NCBI GenBank assembly: GCA_963772065.1
Contig: CAVYVZ010000008.1
Span: forward strand, 186,001 to 250,000
Direction: 5' to 3'
Origin: CAVYVZ01 sp963772065
GTDB lineage: Bacteria; Acidobacteriota; Vicinamibacteria; Vicinamibacterales; UBA2999
Length of the DNA stretch: 64,000 nucleotides
Numbering within the stretch: the first letter of the stretch is position 1; each line of letters opens with the position of its first letter. The notes under the pieces were generated by a model. That model was not told the DNA's origin and did no database searches. It saw only the letters and a list, made by a program, of their open reading frames with translations. Both the position numbers and the translations under genes were made by a program. Shown in pieces: positions 62,003 to 64,000 of this stretch.

Positions 62003-62179
62003 GCAACTCCCAATTCCCAACTTCCAATTCCCAACACGACTGCACTTGTCCGCTCGCTGAATCCAACCACGGAAACACGAAAGGCACGAAAGGACAACTT
62101 TCGTGATTTCGTGTCTTTCGTGGTTCGAGCGAAGCGGACAAGCGAAGTCGCGTTGGGAGTTGGGACCTGGGAGTTGGGC
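62003..62179. repeat. nested inverted tandem-repeat hairpin (AATTCCC / CACGAAA units)
   Basis: Outer arms: CAACTCCCAATTCCCAAC (from 62004) and inverse GTTGGGAGTTGGGACC (62152 onwards). Inner arms: CTTGTCCGCTCGCTGA...ACCACGGAAACACGAAAGG (62045-62094) and inverse CTTTCGTGATTTCGTG...GCGAAGCGGACAAG (62098-62142), with a loop of only a few bases. The inner CACGAAA unit is the one used at 7334-7420. The element lies between the acyl-CoA dehydrogenase and SAM hydrolase genes. Confidence 0.88.
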
Positions 62180-62181
62180 GT

Positions 62182-62973
62182 TCAGGAGCGAGTGACAACG
62201 ACAGGAGCGCCGCGCGACAGCGCCAGGCGTTCGGCCGCGCTGCCGCCGTTCACGGCAATCTCGAGGCGGCCCGAGCTCCCAAAGAGCGCGCAGGTGGCGG
62301 CATGCGGCGCGTCGGCGTACGTGTCGACCACGCCGGCCAGGCGATGCGGACCGACGGCGATCTGCACAGGGCTCTCGCCCGCAAACCCTCCAAAGGTCGC
62401 ACGGTCGATGCTCGTCACGAGATTGCCGAAACGATCGGCGAGCAGCACTTCTCCCCAGAGCTGATTTCCCGACACCGCCGCGCCGGGAACCCTCAGCTCG
62501 ATCCGGTCGTGAACGGCCGGCCCGAGATCTGACAGCGCTACGCCGCGTGCAAGCCACGCAGCAGCCGGCGCGAACCGATCCCGTCCTTCGAACGTGCTGC
62601 TGACATGTGGCCGGGCGTACCGCGGATTCGTGAGCTCGACGACCGAGGCCGAGCCGAGGTCGCGAAGCACGACGCTCAGCAACCCATTGTCGGGCCCGAC
62701 GAATTTGAGGCCCGCGGCCTCCGCCGCGATGCCCCGCCGGTCTGTTCCCACCCCCGGGTCCACGACCGCCACGAACACCGTCGCCGGAGGAAAAAACGGG
62801 CACGCCGCCGAAAGCTCCAGCGCACCGGTGAAGACATCCTGCGGTGGAATGTCGTGCGTGATGTCGACGAGCGTGGCGTCCGGGCAGACGGTGAGCGCCG
62901 CGCCTTTCATCGCCCCCACGTAGTGATCGCGCGTGCCGAAGTCTGTCAGGAACGCGATGATCGGTGCTGCCAT
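62182..62973 (-). CDS. S-adenosylmethionine hydrolase (SAM hydroxide adenosyltransferase family)
   Basis: A 263-residue protein of the fluorinase/SAM-hydrolase fold. Family members hydrolyse SAM to adenosine and methionine. Motifs: IIAFLTDFGTRDHYVGAMKGA, LVDITHDIPPQDV, FVAVVDPGVGTDRRGI, KFVGPDNGLLS and later GEVLLADRFGNLVTSI. The DHY/DPGVG-R-G-PDNG set is shared with DUF62 proteins. The physiological role in this family is not settled. It is 6 bp downstream of a methyltransferase gene, which suggests linked SAM use. Confidence 0.92.
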   Translation of the reverse strand: MAAPIIAFLTDFGTRDHYVGAMKGAALTVCPDATLVDITHDIPPQDVFTGALELSAACPFFPPATVFVAVVDPGVGTDRRGIAAEAAGLKFVGPDNGLLSVVLRDLGSASVVELTNPRYARPHVSSTFEGRDRFAPAAAWLARGVALSDLGPAVHDRIELRVPGAAVSGNQLWGEVLLADRFGNLVTSIDRATFGGFAGESPVQIAVGPHRLAGVVDTYADAPHAATCALFGSSGRLEIAVNGGSAAERLALSRGAPVVVTRS

Positions 62974-62979
62974 GACTGG

Positions 62980-63627
62980 CTACACCGTCTTGCGGAACAG
63001 CACCTCGCGGACGTTGGTCTTGAGCAGGAACTGCTCGGTGACGCGCAGCGGTTCGAACATGCGGATGATGTCGCGGTTCAGGATCGGCTTGAGGCGGCCG
63101 CGCGTCGCCGGATAGGAACGCTGCTTCAGCGTCGTCGGATCGACCACGATGTTCTTCGTGTAGGTGGCGGCGCCGGGTTTTGGCTCCGACGCGTTGAAGA
63201 TTGCGAGGAGCACGCCGTCCGGCTTCAGGAGGCGCGCCAGCTGGCCCGCCAGCGCCAGACCCGCTTTCTTCTCGAGGTAGTCGATGATGTCCCAGCAGAG
63301 GATGCCGTCGAAGCTCGCATCCGGCTGCGGGAACCGAGTGGCGAAGAAGGCCGGCAGCACATCGAGCTTGCCCTCCTTCGCGTGCCGCTCGAGATCGGCG
63401 GCAACGTCTTCGACGAAGATCTTGCAGCCGAGGTGCTCGCCGAAGAAGTTGACGTTGTTCCCCACAACCGGCCCGAGGTCGAGCAGCGTCGGCTGCGCGC
63501 GCGAGCGCAGACCCGCCAGGAACTTCGGGAGCGCCTTCGTGGGAACCGGAGGAAGGGCTTGAACGCCGGCGTCGGACGATTCGCCCTCGTCCTTACGCCG
63601 GCGGATGAACAAGTCTGAAAGGGCCAT
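62980..63627 (-). CDS. class I SAM-dependent methyltransferase-like protein
   Basis: A 215-residue Rossmann-fold methyltransferase. A charged N-terminus (LFIRRRKDEGESSD) precedes the SAM-binding strand QPTLLDLGPVVGNNVNFFGEHLGCKIFVEDV. Then come SFDGILCWDIIDYLEKKAGLALAGQLARLLKPDGVLLAIFNA and a C-terminal region ending NVREVLFRKTV. The usual GxGxG is LGPVVGNN. The substrate is unknown. It sits 13 bp after the bactofilin gene on the same strand. Confidence 0.82.
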   Translation of the reverse strand: MALSDLFIRRRKDEGESSDAGVQALPPVPTKALPKFLAGLRSRAQPTLLDLGPVVGNNVNFFGEHLGCKIFVEDVAADLERHAKEGKLDVLPAFFATRFPQPDASFDGILCWDIIDYLEKKAGLALAGQLARLLKPDGVLLAIFNASEPKPGAATYTKNIVVDPTTLKQRSYPATRGRLKPILNRDIIRMFEPLRVTEQFLLKTNVREVLFRKTV

Positions 63628-63640
63628 CGAGGGCCCTATC

Positions 63641-64000
63641 TTACCGCGCAGCGACCGGCTGGCCGTGCGTCTGCGCCTGGCTTGGCGCCTGCTGCGCCTG
63701 GGCCTGCGCCGGCTTCGCGGCTGGCTGCGCCTGGCCGGCCTTGCGCTGCATATCGACACTGCCCCGGAAGTGGGCGCCCTCGGCAATCGCCACGCGTGGC
63801 GAGATGATGTCGCCATCCACCGATCCGTTGTCGCGGATGTCGACCTTCTCGCTCGCCGTGACGTTTCCGTTAACCTCGCCCAGCACGATCACGGCCTTGG
63901 CGAAGACGGCAGCCTTGATCTTGCCGTTCGGGCCGATCGTCAGCACGTGATCCTTGAGCTCGATTTTGCCCTCGACGTGGCCCTCAATGGTCAGGTCTTC
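63641..64000 (-). CDS. bactofilin, 5' part outside window
   Basis: A polymer-forming cytoskeletal protein that builds filaments affecting shape, motility or stalks. The open frame runs off the window end. The visible part begins EDLTIEGHVEGKIELKDHVLTIGPNGKIKAAVFAKAVIVLGEVNGNV, the beta-helix repeats of bactofilins, continuing to SPRVAIAEGAHFRGSVDM. The C-terminal 35 residues are a Gln/Ala/Pro-rich tail. The GTG at 63946 is internal, since homology continues upstream of it. Confidence 0.93.
   Translation of the reverse strand, partial: EDLTIEGHVEGKIELKDHVLTIGPNGKIKAAVFAKAVIVLGEVNGNVTASEKVDIRDNGSVDGDIISPRVAIAEGAHFRGSVDMQRKAGQAQPAAKPAQAQAQQAPSQAQTHGQPVAAR

Noticed and set aside
61971..62198. 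A 75-codon N-terminal extension of the acyl-CoA dehydrogenase.
   Set aside because: It is translated repeat sequence with no homology. ATG 61970 gives the normal family N-terminus.

Overview
This is a 64 kb stretch of a GC-rich bacterial chromosome. The gene content suggests an Acidobacteriota-type organism, possibly Vicinamibacteria: sugar-nucleotide and glycosyltransferase operons, NtrC-type regulation, bactofilin, a kelch copper-oxidase-like protein, baeRF and DUF3810 proteins. This placement is an inference; no rRNA gene is present to confirm it.

Layout. 1-1.6 kb: the 3' end of a diaminopropionate ammonia-lyase, then on the other strand a glycine-reductase-B-like gene with an in-frame UGA and a hairpin that looks like a bacterial SECIS. 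1.8-7.3 kb: an efflux adaptor, two ABC ATPases and a sigma-54 response regulator/histidine kinase pair. 7.4-12.7 kb: tsaC, csaA, a baeRF protein and several unknowns. 12.7-14.7 kb: aguB-aguA, converting agmatine to putrescine. 14.8-16.7 kb: a glutamate-synthase-like pseudoenzyme. 16.7-24.1 kb: an ECF sigma operon, a ferredoxin, a macrodomain protein, a galactose-oxidase-like protein and a Tat-type aminotransferase. 24.1-28.7 kb: DNA ligase, tannase, a membrane protein, and an IS481-type element lying between tRNA-Pro and an 18-bp copy of the tRNA 3' end. 28.8-32.2 kb: merR, der, HU and a site-2 protease. 32.3-40.1 kb: the housekeeping run priA-udg-coaBC-rpoZ-gmk-yicC plus an MsbA-like exporter that reads in frame into yicC. 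40-51.6 kb: a polysaccharide locus (galE, ugd, five glycosyltransferases, a WcaJ-like initiator, uxs) that would supply UDP-Gal, UDP-GlcA and UDP-Xyl for a lipid-linked polymer. 51.7-64 kb: a B3 metallo-beta-lactamase-fold protein, pgsA, a TPR/SLH lipoprotein, hflX, a CPA2 antiporter, a membrane protein, an MFS transporter, glpX, acyl-CoA dehydrogenase, SAM hydrolase, a methyltransferase and a bactofilin.

Two window-wide patterns stand out. First, at least ten gaps hold short degenerate tandem repeats of 6-9 bp. In five or more of them the repeats form long inverted, sometimes nested, hairpins. The unit differs between loci but the architecture is shared, and some of these repeats run into coding sequence: a lipoprotein signal peptide, and a linker joining the exporter to yicC. 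Second, nine otherwise well-conserved genes carry frameshifts. Nearly all are single-base insertions, and most lie at or beside GTAC. This points to a systematic sequence artefact or a biased mutation process rather than ordinary gene decay.
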